A stretch of DNA of 32,237 bases from a bacterium (GTDB lineage Bacteria > Gemmatimonadota > Gemmatimonadetes > Gemmatimonadales > Gemmatimonadaceae). Shown here piece after piece: positions 24,827 through 32,237 of this stretch (its first letter is position 1; every line of letters begins with the position of its first letter). The stretch is taken from positions 1 to 32,237 of the forward strand of contig JAIXTI010000014.1 in assembly GCA_027484025.1 (NCBI GenBank). Direction: 5' to 3'. The translations under genes and the position numbers were made by a program. Below the pieces are notes generated by a model. It saw only the letters and a program-made list of their open reading frames with translations, was not told the DNA's origin and ran no database searches.

Positions 24827-24916
24827 CTGCCGTCTGTCGTTTCTGCCGTCCGCCGTCTCGGCGCGATGCGGCGGATTCGCGCCGAGACGGCGGACGGCAG
24901 CAACCACAGACGGCAG
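24827..24916. repeat. Long palindrome with perfect 23-bp and 11-bp stems
   Basis: CTGCCGTCTGT (24827-24837) pairs with 24906-24916. A 5x5 internal loop follows. The 23 bases at 24843-24865 then pair perfectly with 24878-24900, closing on a 12-nt loop. CTGCCGTC recurs within each arm. It lies in the gap between two convergent genes. Its sequence is unrelated to the other palindromes of this window. Confidence 0.85.
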
Positions 24917-24969
24917 GAGCACAGCAAGAGGGCCCGGAAGCGATACTCGCTCCCGGGCCCTCTGTGCTC
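24917..24969. terminator. Bidirectional terminator-like hairpin
   Basis: GAGCACA pairs with TGTGCTC, GAGGGCCCGG (24928-24937) with CCGGGCCCTC (24953-24962), and AGCGA with TCGCT around TAC. The stem is about 22 bp with one bulge. It lies between the convergent kinase and cheB genes, where it could terminate both. There is no strong T-run on either strand, so Rho-independent action is likely but not certain. Confidence 0.6.
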
Positions 24970-24989
24970 ACGTCGCCGACGCCCTTCGA

Positions 24990-26093
24990 TCAGGCGTGCG
25001 CGCTGGCGTGCACCGCGTGCAACAACGCATCAGCCACGCGGTCGAGCGGAAGAACGTCCGTGGCGGCGCCAAGCTTGACCGCTTCGCGCGGCATGCCGTA
25101 GACCACGCACGTCTCTTCGTTCTGCGCCACCGTATACGAACCGGCTTCGCGCATGGCGAGCATCCCCTTGGCCCCGTCGGCCCCCATGCCCGTGAGAATC
25201 GCCCCCACGGCGTTGCGCCCCGCACTCCGCGCGACGCTCTGAAAGAGCACATCGACGGCCGGCCGCTGATGATGCACCTTGGGGCCGTCCTTCACGCGGG
25301 CCACCCAGCGGGCGCCGCTCGCCTGCACCACGAGGTGCTTGCCACCCGGTGCAATGAGCACGAGTCCCGGCACCACGTAGTCGCCGTCCTTCGCTTCCTG
25401 CACGCGCATGGCACACACGGAATCGAGACGCTTGGCAAAGGACAGCGTGAAGTGCTCGGGCATGTGCTGCACGACAACCGTACCCGGGGCGTCGACGGGA
25501 AAGCGACGCAGCACATGTTCCAGCGCCTGCGTGCCGCCAGTCGACGCACCGAGCGCGATGATCTTGTTCGTCGTGTTCAGCGTCGCGATCGTCGACCGCA
25601 CCGCCGCTGGGGGCTCCTGCGGCTCGACGCGCTTGACCACGCGCGCATGCGAAGCCGCGCGAACCGCGCGTGCCAACTCTTCCGTGATTTCGCCGGCCGA
25701 CAACGAACTGCCAGGCTTCGCAATGACATCGACCGCACCGAGCGCGAGCGCACGGAGGGCCGTCTCACTGTTCTCCTGACTGAGCGAGCTGCACACGACC
25801 ACCGGAATCGGAAAATGCCGCATCAACTTGGACAGGAACGACAGACCGTCCATGCGTGGCATTTCGATGTCGAGCGTGATGACATCGGGGCGAAGCTGCG
25901 CAATGCGCTCGCGTGCGACATACGGATCGGTCGCGGTACCTACGACCTCGATGTCGTCATGTTTGGACAACGCGTCGGTGAGGATGCGACGTACAAGCGC
26001 CGAATCGTCCACGACCAGCACGCGGATGACCCCCGGCTTCTTGGCCGACGGTGCCGTACCGGAGACGGGCGACTGGGCGAGTAGTGTGGACAC
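24990..26093 (-). CDS. cheB: CheB, chemoreceptor methylesterase/deamidase
   Basis: A 367-residue two-domain response regulator. The receiver domain (about 23-140) has VVDDS and phospho-Asp75 (VITLDIEMPRMDGLSFL). The C-terminal methylesterase has the catalytic Ser184 (LGASTGGTQAL), His210 (VVVQHMPEHFT) and Asp306 (LTGMGADGAKGM). It removes methyl groups added by CheR to receptor glutamates and is activated by CheA phosphorylation. GTG 26093 lies five bases after the cheX stop. It is the last gene of the operon. Confidence 0.97.
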   Translation of the reverse strand: MSTLLAQSPVSGTAPSAKKPGVIRVLVVDDSALVRRILTDALSKHDDIEVVGTATDPYVARERIAQLRPDVITLDIEMPRMDGLSFLSKLMRHFPIPVVVCSSLSQENSETALRALALGAVDVIAKPGSSLSAGEITEELARAVRAASHARVVKRVEPQEPPAAVRSTIATLNTTNKIIALGASTGGTQALEHVLRRFPVDAPGTVVVQHMPEHFTLSFAKRLDSVCAMRVQEAKDGDYVVPGLVLIAPGGKHLVVQASGARWVARVKDGPKVHHQRPAVDVLFQSVARSAGRNAVGAILTGMGADGAKGMLAMREAGSYTVAQNEETCVVYGMPREAVKLGAATDVLPLDRVADALLHAVHASAHA

Positions 26094-26098
26094 GGGGA

Positions 26099-26569
26099 TC
26101 AGGCCGCAGCGGCCTGAGTATCGAACAGATACAACACCGTCTCCACACGCCCGTCTTCGACGCCGATCTGCACACGGGCCGCCGGCTCGTCGTCATCCCG
26201 ATGCGGCAACTCGCCACCGTCGACCACCAGTGGCGCGGCCAGATTGAACAGCTTGTCCGACCCGGCGATGAGCGGCAGCACGTGCCCGCAGATCACGTTG
26301 CCGACTTCGCCGAGCGCGTCACGCTGCAACGGGGCCTGCTTCGACTCTTCGGCCCCGAGCATGTTGGCCGCGATGGCGGGGAGAATGCATTGGGACGCGC
26401 GAACCACGAGGCGCCCCGTCAGGGGGCCACGAAACTCGACCGACACTGCGACATCGAGTGGAGCCGCGGCCTGTTCGGCCGACAGATCCAACTCGGGGAA
26501 GAGGAGCGCGAGCTCCTCAAAAGTCGCTGTCGTCGCTCGCGACAGGGACTGCGCCGTAGTACTCGACAT
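26099..26569 (-). CDS. cheX: CheX/CheC-type CheY-P phosphatase
   Basis: A 156-residue protein. The catalytic helix pattern E-x2-N is visible in LGEVGNVICGHVLPLI (Glu88, Asn91), with the one copy typical of CheX. PLTGRLVVRASQCILPAIAANMLG and the C-terminal ETVLYLFDTQ strand fit the CheC/CheX/FliY fold. It would dephosphorylate CheY-P and help to end the signal. The start overlaps the cheY gene by 53 bases; no closer in-frame start is visible, so the overlap appears real. The spacing to cheB is five bases. Confidence 0.85.
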   Translation of the reverse strand: MSSTTAQSLSRATTATFEELALLFPELDLSAEQAAAPLDVAVSVEFRGPLTGRLVVRASQCILPAIAANMLGAEESKQAPLQRDALGEVGNVICGHVLPLIAGSDKLFNLAAPLVVDGGELPHRDDDEPAARVQIGVEDGRVETVLYLFDTQAAAA

Positions 26570-26945
26570 CTGTCACTCCAGTGACACGCAGAATGGTGTC
26601 GCGCAGGGTTTCCGGCGCGAAGGGTTTACGGACGATCGCGGCACCCAACTCGGTAAGCGAGTGGAGCCGTGTCTCACTGCCTTCCGTGGAGACGACGATC
26701 ACCGGGAGATTCTCGGTTTCGGGATTGGCGCGGACACGCCGCAACATCTCTTCGCCGTTCATGACCGGCATGTTGATATCCAGCAGCAGCAGGTCTACCC
26801 ACTGATCCTGGAGGACGAACAGTCCTTCTTCGCCGTTGCCGGCCTCGAGGACCGATGCAAGCGGAAGACCGCTCATCCTGAGAGTCCGAACGACCATCTG
26901 CCGCATGACGGCACTGTCGTCGACCACAAGAACGTTAAAGGCCAT
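26517..26945 (-). CDS. cheY: CheY-like response regulator
   Basis: A 142-residue single receiver domain with VVDDS at the acidic pocket, phospho-Asp56 (LLLLDINMPVMNG), the conserved Ser/Thr (VVSTEGS) and Lys107 (VRKPF). It shuttles phosphoryl groups from CheA to the motor or another target. A 15-20 residue tail (VTDVEYYGAVPVASDDSDF) extends beyond the usual end and is encoded in the overlap with cheX. No recognisable DNA-binding domain is present. It is one of two CheY genes in the operon; the other is at the window edge. Confidence 0.93.
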   Translation of the reverse strand: MAFNVLVVDDSAVMRQMVVRTLRMSGLPLASVLEAGNGEEGLFVLQDQWVDLLLLDINMPVMNGEEMLRRVRANPETENLPVIVVSTEGSETRLHSLTELGAAIVRKPFAPETLRDTILRVTGVTDVEYYGAVPVASDDSDF

Positions 26946-26959
26946 AGGTCATCCGCTCG

Positions 26960-27472
26960 TCAGAGCTTGCTTTCGGCGCCGTTGATTTTGAGAGTGACCT
27001 CGCCGCTGGTCACCTCAACCCACATGGTCCGCGACGTTTGTACGCCGCCGGTGTCGTGCGCGTGCACCATGACGCCGTTCTTCCACAGCAGCTTGCGCAG
27101 CGCGATCATGTTGCGCTTGCCGATCTGAAAACGGTCGTCCTCTTCACTGGCGCCGGCGTGCGCGCCCCCTGCAACCTTCACCTGCATCCGCTCCTTCTTG
27201 GCGCCCAACTTGTAGCACTCCTTGAAGAGCAACGGCACGCCGCTATCGACGAACATTGCGGGCTTGTCCGCCATCTTGGCCGGATCGATCGTGCCGGTGG
27301 GCAGCATCACATGCAGCATCCCGGCGACGTTGGCGACCGGATCGTGCACCACGATACCGAGGCAGCTGCCCAGCGCGTACGTGATGAGCTTTTCTCCGGG
27401 TACATTGGACACCTTGAGATCGGCGACGCCGACCACGCGGTCGCTGGCGCGAGCCGTTGCCATGGAGACCAT
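26960..27472 (-). CDS. cheD: CheD, chemoreceptor glutamine deamidase
   Basis: About 170 residues. The catalytic Cys37 is in ITYALGSCLGIVVHD with Thr31 nearby, and His54 is in AGMLHVMLP. VKVAGGAHAG and FQIGKRNMIALRKLLW are also typical. CheD deamidates receptor glutamines and in many bacteria binds CheC as an adaptation feedback. Here the CheX-type protein is the only CheC relative. ATG 27472 follows the cheR stop by two bases; ATG 27463 is another option. Confidence 0.95.
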   Translation of the reverse strand: MVSMATARASDRVVGVADLKVSNVPGEKLITYALGSCLGIVVHDPVANVAGMLHVMLPTGTIDPAKMADKPAMFVDSGVPLLFKECYKLGAKKERMQVKVAGGAHAGASEEDDRFQIGKRNMIALRKLLWKNGVMVHAHDTGGVQTSRTMWVEVTSGEVTLKINGAESKL

Positions 27473-27474
27473 AC

Positions 27475-28308
27475 TCACTTCACGTACACGGCAGGCTGCA
27501 CGTACCGGAACTTGTGCGCCAGGCCGGTCAGACTTTCAGAGTGTCCCACGAACAGGTGACCACCTGGGCGCAACAGCCCCCAGTACCGCTCCACCAACTG
27601 CTGTTGGGTAGCCTTGTCGAAGTAGATCATGACATTACGGCAAAGAATGGCGTCGAACGGCCCCTGCATCGGCCACCGTTCCATCAGATTCAGCTTGGCA
27701 AAGTTCACGTGGCGGCGAAGATTCTTCTCCGCTTCGAACACGGCGCGACCGCCCGCGTCCTGCTTGCGCGCCCAGTACTTCTGCAACCACGGCGCGGGGA
27801 CATCACTCATGTTCTCGGCCGGATACACGCCCGCCTTGGCCTGCGCCAGCACACGATGGCTGATGTCCGTCGCCAGAATGCGCACATCACGCTTGGCAAT
27901 GTCGGGAAACGCTTCGTTGCAGAGCATGGCGAGCGTATACGGCTCTTCCCCGCTCGAGCAGCCTGCGCTCCAGATGCGCACCGGCCCCGACAGCGTCGGA
28001 AAGACGCTATCGCGCAGGAAATCAAAGTGCGTCGCTTCGCGCAGGAAGCTGGTCTTGTTGGTCGTCAGGGCGTCGATCATCTCGGCGAACTCCTGCTTCC
28101 CCGGTTCGCGCTCAACGTAGTTGAGGTACGAATCGAAGTCGTTCAGGCCGAGCTTCCGCAGGCGCTTGGTCAGACGCGCACGCACCAGCCCTTCCTTTCC
28201 TTCACGCATCCGGATCCCCGCGTGCTCGTGGAGCACGTGGGTAATCCGTGCGAACTGTGCCGGTGTGAGCTCACATTCGGCGAACAGCGCTGTGGCGGGG
28301 GCAGTCAT
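27475..28308 (-). CDS. cheR: CheR, chemoreceptor glutamate methyltransferase
   Basis: A 277-residue protein. The N-terminal helical domain (FARITHVLHEHAGIRM) precedes the signature LTTNKTSFLREATHFDFL. The SAM-binding segment is IWSAGCSSGEEPYTLAM, followed by ILCRNVMIYFD and LRPGGHLFVGHSESL. It methylates receptor glutamates in the adaptation system, opposing CheB. GAGG lies before ATG 28308. The gene is followed by cheD, two bases after its stop. Confidence 0.97.
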   Translation of the reverse strand: MTAPATALFAECELTPAQFARITHVLHEHAGIRMREGKEGLVRARLTKRLRKLGLNDFDSYLNYVEREPGKQEFAEMIDALTTNKTSFLREATHFDFLRDSVFPTLSGPVRIWSAGCSSGEEPYTLAMLCNEAFPDIAKRDVRILATDISHRVLAQAKAGVYPAENMSDVPAPWLQKYWARKQDAGGRAVFEAEKNLRRHVNFAKLNLMERWPMQGPFDAILCRNVMIYFDKATQQQLVERYWGLLRPGGHLFVGHSESLTGLAHKFRYVQPAVYVK

Positions 28309-28336
28309 GCGGGCCTCGAGAGCAGCTGGATCAGAT

Positions 28337-28858
28337 TCAGTCGGCGTGCGACTGCGCAGCCTGCAAGGCGGCGATTTCGTTCGTGGCCAGCACCTTGTCG
28401 ATGTCGAGCAGCAGCTTCACGCGGCCACCCGTCTTGCCGATGCCGAGCAGGAACTCGGTACGGATGCCGGCGCCGAAGCTCGGCGCGTCCTCGATATCGG
28501 CTTCGCCAATGGCGACGACTTCGCTCACGCGGTCCACGACGATGCCCGTCTGAATGCCGCGCATCTGCACCACGATGATGCAGCTGTCTTCGGAATCCTC
28601 GGCGTCCATCCCGAACTTCATGCGCAGGTCCGTGATCGGAATGACCTTGCCGCGCAGATTGATCACACCGCGCACGAACTCGGGCATGCGGGGCACGCGC
28701 GTGATCGGCTGCAGACCGATGATCTCGCTCACCTTGAGAATCTCGAGGCCGTATTCCTCACCGGCCAGGAAGAACGTGAGGTACTTGCCGGCACGCGACT
28801 GGGTCAGCGTGGCGACGGCATTCTCTGAATTCATGACCTGCAGGCTCTGCGTGCTCAT
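28337..28858 (-). CDS. cheW: CheW coupling protein
   Basis: A 173-residue SH3-like adaptor. It has YLTFFLAGEEYGLEILKVSEIIG, RVPRMPEFVRGVINLRGKVIP, DLRMKF, IVVDRVSEVVAI and a LLDIDKVL end, all typical of CheW. It bridges receptors to CheA in the cytoplasmic array. The N-terminal 25 residues before AGKYLTF are extra. It lies 28 bases upstream of cheR and 116 bases downstream of cheA. That gap holds no gene and no clear signal. Confidence 0.96.
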   Translation of the reverse strand: MSTQSLQVMNSENAVATLTQSRAGKYLTFFLAGEEYGLEILKVSEIIGLQPITRVPRMPEFVRGVINLRGKVIPITDLRMKFGMDAEDSEDSCIIVVQMRGIQTGIVVDRVSEVVAIGEADIEDAPSFGAGIRTEFLLGIGKTGGRVKLLLDIDKVLATNEIAALQAAQSHAD

Positions 28859-28974
28859 GGCTCGCTCGGAAAATGGAGTGGAACCGGAGTCGGATGACTC
28901 GTATCGAAGGAGGTATCGGCGCCCCGGGGACGGAGCTTCACTGCAAACAGCTACGACTTTGGCGCTATTGCCGA

Positions 28975-31257
28975 TCAGGCGGCTTCACGCTCGCGCCGTG
29001 GCGCATCCGTCGCTTGTGCCAGGGCGACGGTTTCGTTGACATCGAGAATGAGACCGACACGTCCATCGCCAAGGATCGCGCCGCCACTGACGCCGGCCAC
29101 CTTGCCCAAGCCATCGCCGAGCGTCTTGGCGACGACCTGCTGCTGGCCGAGCAGTTCGTCCACCAGGAGCGCGGTGCGCTTGGCGCCGTCACCGACGATC
29201 ATGAGCAGGCCGTTGAGCGGGCTCTCGACCGCATTGGCGACATCGAAGAGGCGGTGCAGGCGCAGGATCGGCATGAGCTCGCCGCGCAGGTGCACCATCT
29301 CACCCTTCCCGACGACCGTGGAGAGCATGCTCTGCTCCGGGCGGAAGGACATGTGGATGTGCGTGAGCGGTACGATGAACCGTTCGTCGCCGACGCGCAC
29401 CAACATGCCGTCGGTGACGGCCAGGGTGAGTGGCAGACGGATGGCGAACGTCGTGCCCTTTCCGGGCGCCGACGTGATGTCGATGCGGCCGCGGATGGCT
29501 TCGAGATTGCGGCGCACGACGTCCATGCCGACACCGCGTCCGGAGATATCGGTGATCTTTTCGGCCGTCGAGAAACCGGGCGCGAAGATGAGGTTGAACA
29601 CCTCACTGTCCGTCATGCCCTTGTCGGTCTCGATCAGCCCCTTCTCGATCGCCTTCTTCACGATCTTGTCGCGATGCAGGCCGCGCCCGTCATCGACGAG
29701 CTCGACGACGACATTGCCCGACGCGTGATACGCGCGGAGGCGCACGACGCCAAGGCCCGGCTTGCCGTTCGTGGTGCGTTCGTGCGGCGGCTCGACGCCG
29801 TGATCGACGGCGTTTCGGACCATGTGCACGAGCGGATCACCGAGGCGATCGACCATCGTCCGATCGATTTCGACCTCATCACCTTCGGTGATGAACTGCA
29901 CCGTCTTGCCGGCCTTGGTTGCGGTGTCGCGAACGACGCGCGCGAGCTTCTGGAACGTGGGACGGAGCGGCACCATGCGCATCGACATCGACAGATCCTG
30001 CAACTCGCGGACGATCTTGCCGGCGTGCGTGACTTTGCGGAGCAGTTCGTGCTGTGTACCGCTGTCGAGCGTGTCGTCGCCGGCGATCATGGTCTGCGCG
30101 ATCACCAGTTCGCCCACCATGTCGATGAGGCGGTCCAGGCGGTCGGTGCGCACGCGAATGGTCGCATCGGCATTGCTGCTGCCGTTCGCATTGGCGTTCT
30201 GCCCGCCGGTGTTGTCGGCGCGCTTGGCTGCGTTGCCGGCCACGGGGCCGCTCAGCGCCGCGTCTTCGCCGCTCGACTGCGGGGCCGGAAAGATGTCGTC
30301 GTTGCTGCTCGTGAGCACGAGCTGCACGCCGTTGGCGTCACGCGCGGGATCATAATTGAGCAACGCGTCGAGCAGTTCGAAATAGCCTTCGGGAATGGGC
30401 ATGCGCCCGTCGCCGTTGAGCGCTTTCTCCACCACCGACAAGAGCGCCTTGAGCATGTCCGCCGAGCGCAGCGACAGGTCCGCGCATCCTTGCGAATACG
30501 CGATCTCCTTGTCACGGACGCGGCTGAGTAGCGATTCGGCTTCGTGCGCAAACGCGGCGATACGGGCGAGGCCCAGGAACGCCGACGTACCCTTTACCGT
30601 GTGGAAGGCACGGAAGACCGTGTTGACCGCCTCTTCGTCCGACGGATTGGCCTCGAGTTGCAGCAGCGCGGCTTCCGAGTTCGTCACGCATTCATTGCTC
30701 TCCGTGATGAAGTCCGGGAGCAGATCGCGGTCCGCGTCGTCGGGAAGGCGATCTTCGGTGAAGTCGCGTACAGCCACGAGCGGGGCCGCGGGGGCGACAG
30801 GAACAGGCGCAGGGGCAGGAGCAGGCGCCTCCCACGCTGCGGCAGGCGTAAACGCCGCCGCAGGTTCGTCGGCACGGTCCACGTCGCTGTCGAACTCGAT
30901 GGTCGAGGTTGCCCCACTGGCGACGGCAATCCCGGTGGCCCCGCCAACGGTACCGGAAAGCGCGTGCGCGACGGGATCGGCTCCGACCGCGGCGGGCTGA
31001 CTGTCGCTCGCCTTCATGGCGGCTTCGATGGCCTGGCCCACTTCGGCGAATGCCGCCGACACGTCAGCGGCAGTGCCGTTGACGACGGTGCCGAGCACGC
31101 GTGCGGCGCGCGCGACATGTGGTTGCGCCCGCAGTGGCACGCGGTTCTCGAACGCGAGGTCCGTCAGCGCATCGCGCAGAACGGCAAGATCAGCGGTATC
31201 GGTTGCTTCGAGCTGCATGAGCAGCGTCGCAGCATCATCGAGATTCAGTGGGGACAC
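28975..31257 (-). CDS. cheA: CheA, chemotaxis histidine kinase
   Basis: 760 residues. The order is unusual. An N-terminal helical region (1-85) and an Ala/Pro-rich linker (about 86-165) come before the HPt domain, whose phospho-His219 is in FRAFHTVKGTSAFLG. A flexible stretch follows (about 295-365, rich in Asn/Gly), with no recognisable P2 CheY-binding domain. Then come the dimerisation domain (RTDRLDRLIDMVGELVIAQ), the HATPase (NAVDHGVEPPHER, VDDGRGL, GRGVGMDVVRRN, GKGTTFAIRLPLTLA) and the CheW-like domain. It phosphorylates CheY and CheB in response to receptors. GTG 31257 has no clear ribosome site. Confidence 0.96.
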   Translation of the reverse strand: MSPLNLDDAATLLMQLEATDTADLAVLRDALTDLAFENRVPLRAQPHVARAARVLGTVVNGTAADVSAAFAEVGQAIEAAMKASDSQPAAVGADPVAHALSGTVGGATGIAVASGATSTIEFDSDVDRADEPAAAFTPAAAWEAPAPAPAPVPVAPAAPLVAVRDFTEDRLPDDADRDLLPDFITESNECVTNSEAALLQLEANPSDEEAVNTVFRAFHTVKGTSAFLGLARIAAFAHEAESLLSRVRDKEIAYSQGCADLSLRSADMLKALLSVVEKALNGDGRMPIPEGYFELLDALLNYDPARDANGVQLVLTSSNDDIFPAPQSSGEDAALSGPVAGNAAKRADNTGGQNANANGSSNADATIRVRTDRLDRLIDMVGELVIAQTMIAGDDTLDSGTQHELLRKVTHAGKIVRELQDLSMSMRMVPLRPTFQKLARVVRDTATKAGKTVQFITEGDEVEIDRTMVDRLGDPLVHMVRNAVDHGVEPPHERTTNGKPGLGVVRLRAYHASGNVVVELVDDGRGLHRDKIVKKAIEKGLIETDKGMTDSEVFNLIFAPGFSTAEKITDISGRGVGMDVVRRNLEAIRGRIDITSAPGKGTTFAIRLPLTLAVTDGMLVRVGDERFIVPLTHIHMSFRPEQSMLSTVVGKGEMVHLRGELMPILRLHRLFDVANAVESPLNGLLMIVGDGAKRTALLVDELLGQQQVVAKTLGDGLGKVAGVSGGAILGDGRVGLILDVNETVALAQATDAPRREREAA

Positions 31258-31402
31258 AGGCCGCGCCAGTGCAGGGTCACAATCGGTGGGACAATCAGAG
31301 GGACGTCCCGTACGGTGGGGAGTATCGGCTCGCCGGTGTCACAGGTTTACTCCGCTTTGGCCCTGAGATTCTCCGCGTCGACGGTGGATGACGCCGAAAT
31401 GC

Positions 31403-31438
31403 TCGAACGGCCCGTACGCAAGCGCACGGGCCGTTCGA
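31403..31438. terminator. Hairpin between cheZ and cheA
   Basis: TCGAACGGCCCGT (31403-31415) pairs perfectly with ACGGGCCGTTCGA (31426-31438) across a 10-nt loop. It lies about 52 bases after the cheZ stop, in a 233-bp gap upstream of cheA. No T-run follows on the minus strand. It may attenuate transcription or stabilise the upstream mRNA. The rest of the gap (31258-31490) shows no gene. Confidence 0.5.
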
Positions 31439-31490
31439 AGGCATCGCGTAGTCCGGGGGGCGGTCTACACGCTGCAGTACTCTCCTGTCC

Positions 31491-32165
31491 TCAAGCCGCG
31501 GGGGCCTTCACCACGGTGAAGATCTCGTCGGCCAGGTGCTGTCGCTCCTCGGCGTTGCGCGTCGTGGCGTTCGGATCGAAGCTCTTCTCGTCGATCGCGA
31601 GGCTTGCCAGCGGACGCTCAACCGAGATGCTCGAATCGAAGAGATTCGCGATGTCGGCGAGGCGGTTTTCCATCTCTACGAGCACGGTCGAGGCATGCGC
31701 GAGCTGCTGCGATGTGATGTCCTGGAACTGAAGGGCGCCCATCATCATGAACAGTTCATCGCGGAGGGTGCTGCGGACCTCCACCGCCTTCTGACGGTCG
31801 GGCGTTTCAGCGGCATCGATCGTATCGAGTTCGTCAACGAGCTGACTGGCGCGATCACAGGCATCCATGATGTTCGTCGCCGCGTCTTCGGTGGCCGACG
31901 TGACTTCGCGGATCTTGTCGTGCGTGGTCTGCAACTTGTCGAACGTCGTCGTCTGCAGGGCGGTCCGCGTTTCGCGCAGATGAGCCAGGACGGAGCGGAT
32001 CTGGTTGTTCGCGCGCTCGAGAATCAGCGGCAAATCGGCCAGGCTCACCGAGACGAAGCGCGAGACGGCCTCTGCACCATCACGCAGGGTGTCGAGCTCT
32101 TTGTCGACCAACCGCAGCGCGGCCTCGGATTCGTAGTAAGCCGTTTGGGCTCGTGGATCACTCAT
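31491..32165 (-). CDS. cheZ: CheZ-type CheY-P phosphatase
   Basis: A 224-residue, almost wholly helical protein with long coiled-coil stretches (about 30-130). The family active-site segment is ELFMMMGALQFQDITSQQLAH, where the Asp and Gln of the QDxxxQ pattern (QDITSQ) match the catalytic pair of CheZ. It would speed dephosphorylation of CheY-P. The C-terminus (AEERQHLADEIFTVVKAPAA) differs from the CheY-binding tail of enterobacterial CheZ. It lies 11 bases downstream of a cheY gene, a pairing that is common for cheYZ. Confidence 0.88.
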   Translation of the reverse strand: MSDPRAQTAYYESEAALRLVDKELDTLRDGAEAVSRFVSVSLADLPLILERANNQIRSVLAHLRETRTALQTTTFDKLQTTHDKIREVTSATEDAATNIMDACDRASQLVDELDTIDAAETPDRQKAVEVRSTLRDELFMMMGALQFQDITSQQLAHASTVLVEMENRLADIANLFDSSISVERPLASLAIDEKSFDPNATTRNAEERQHLADEIFTVVKAPAA

Positions 32166-32176
32166 TGACTTAATCC

Positions 32177-32237
32177 TCAGGCGGCCGCCGCAGGCAGGAG
32201 CGCGTCGATCTTCTCCTTGAGAACCTGGGGGGTGAAG
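32177..32237 (-). CDS. cheY: CheY-like response regulator, C-terminal fragment (rest outside window)
   Basis: Only the last 19 codons plus the stop are present. They read FTPQVLKEKIDALLPAAAA, which matches the end of a CheY receiver (KPF-x-P-E-x-L-x-x-K-I-x-x-L). The position directly upstream of cheZ supports cheY. Ten bases separate its stop from the cheZ ATG. Confidence 0.8.
   Translation of the reverse strand, partial: FTPQVLKEKIDALLPAAAA

Noticed and set aside
28873-30531. A 552-codon open frame antisense to cheA
   Set aside because: It mirrors cheA codons and has no recognisable domain. CheA on the minus strand is complete.

Overview
This window is high-GC bacterial chromosome, densely coded, with many GTG starts and many 1-50 nt gene overlaps. 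The gene content best fits a Gemmatimonas-like member of the Gemmatimonadota: a Bacteroidota-style TonB receptor with a thiamine riboswitch, a large chemotaxis operon, a bacterial copper amine oxidase, and conserved unknown families shared with the FCB group. This assignment is inferred from gene families and style. No rRNA, tRNA, phage, transposase or CRISPR array was seen.

Layout. 1-2993 is a vitamin-uptake locus. A TonB-dependent receptor (minus strand, C-terminus off the window) lies behind a TPP riboswitch, and diverges from a PnuC/PnuT-type transporter coupled to a NadR-like kinase that carries a one-base frameshift. 3000-3143 is a long palindrome. 3224-7732 holds a DUF6526-like membrane protein, an RlmL-like rRNA methyltransferase and a membrane GGDEF-EAL protein. 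7790-9347 is the msrP-msrQ periplasmic methionine sulfoxide repair pair. 9422-11137 holds an aldo/keto reductase packed between two related giant palindromic elements of about 365 bp each. 11133-14006 is a three-gene exporter (lipoprotein membrane-fusion protein, ATPase, permease), divergent from a copper amine oxidase (14121-16088). 16135-19462 is a tightly coupled set: sufE, plsC, an atypical SDR and a DapA-like aldolase.

19459-24006 is a minus-strand group: a conserved unknown protein, an SPFH/band-7 protein with a small zinc-ribbon membrane partner, an SRPBCC-SDR fusion, an AlkA-type glycosylase and an unknown exported protein. A small soluble histidine kinase (24131-24802) then converges on the chemotaxis operon. 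Two strong hairpins lie between them. 24990-32237 is, in transcription order on the minus strand, cheY (partial), cheZ, cheA, cheW, cheR, cheD, cheY, cheX and cheB. No chemoreceptor or flagellar gene lies in the window.

The most unusual content is non-coding. The two giant elements are built of degenerate tandem units of about 20 bp arranged as inverted arms. Each arm carries its own smaller hairpin whose stem sequence differs between arms while pairing is kept. Two further large palindromes of unrelated sequence lie at 3000-3143 and 24827-24916. The main genetic questions are the substrate of the transporter/kinase pair beside a TPP riboswitch, and the presence of both CheX- and CheZ-type CheY phosphatases in one operon.
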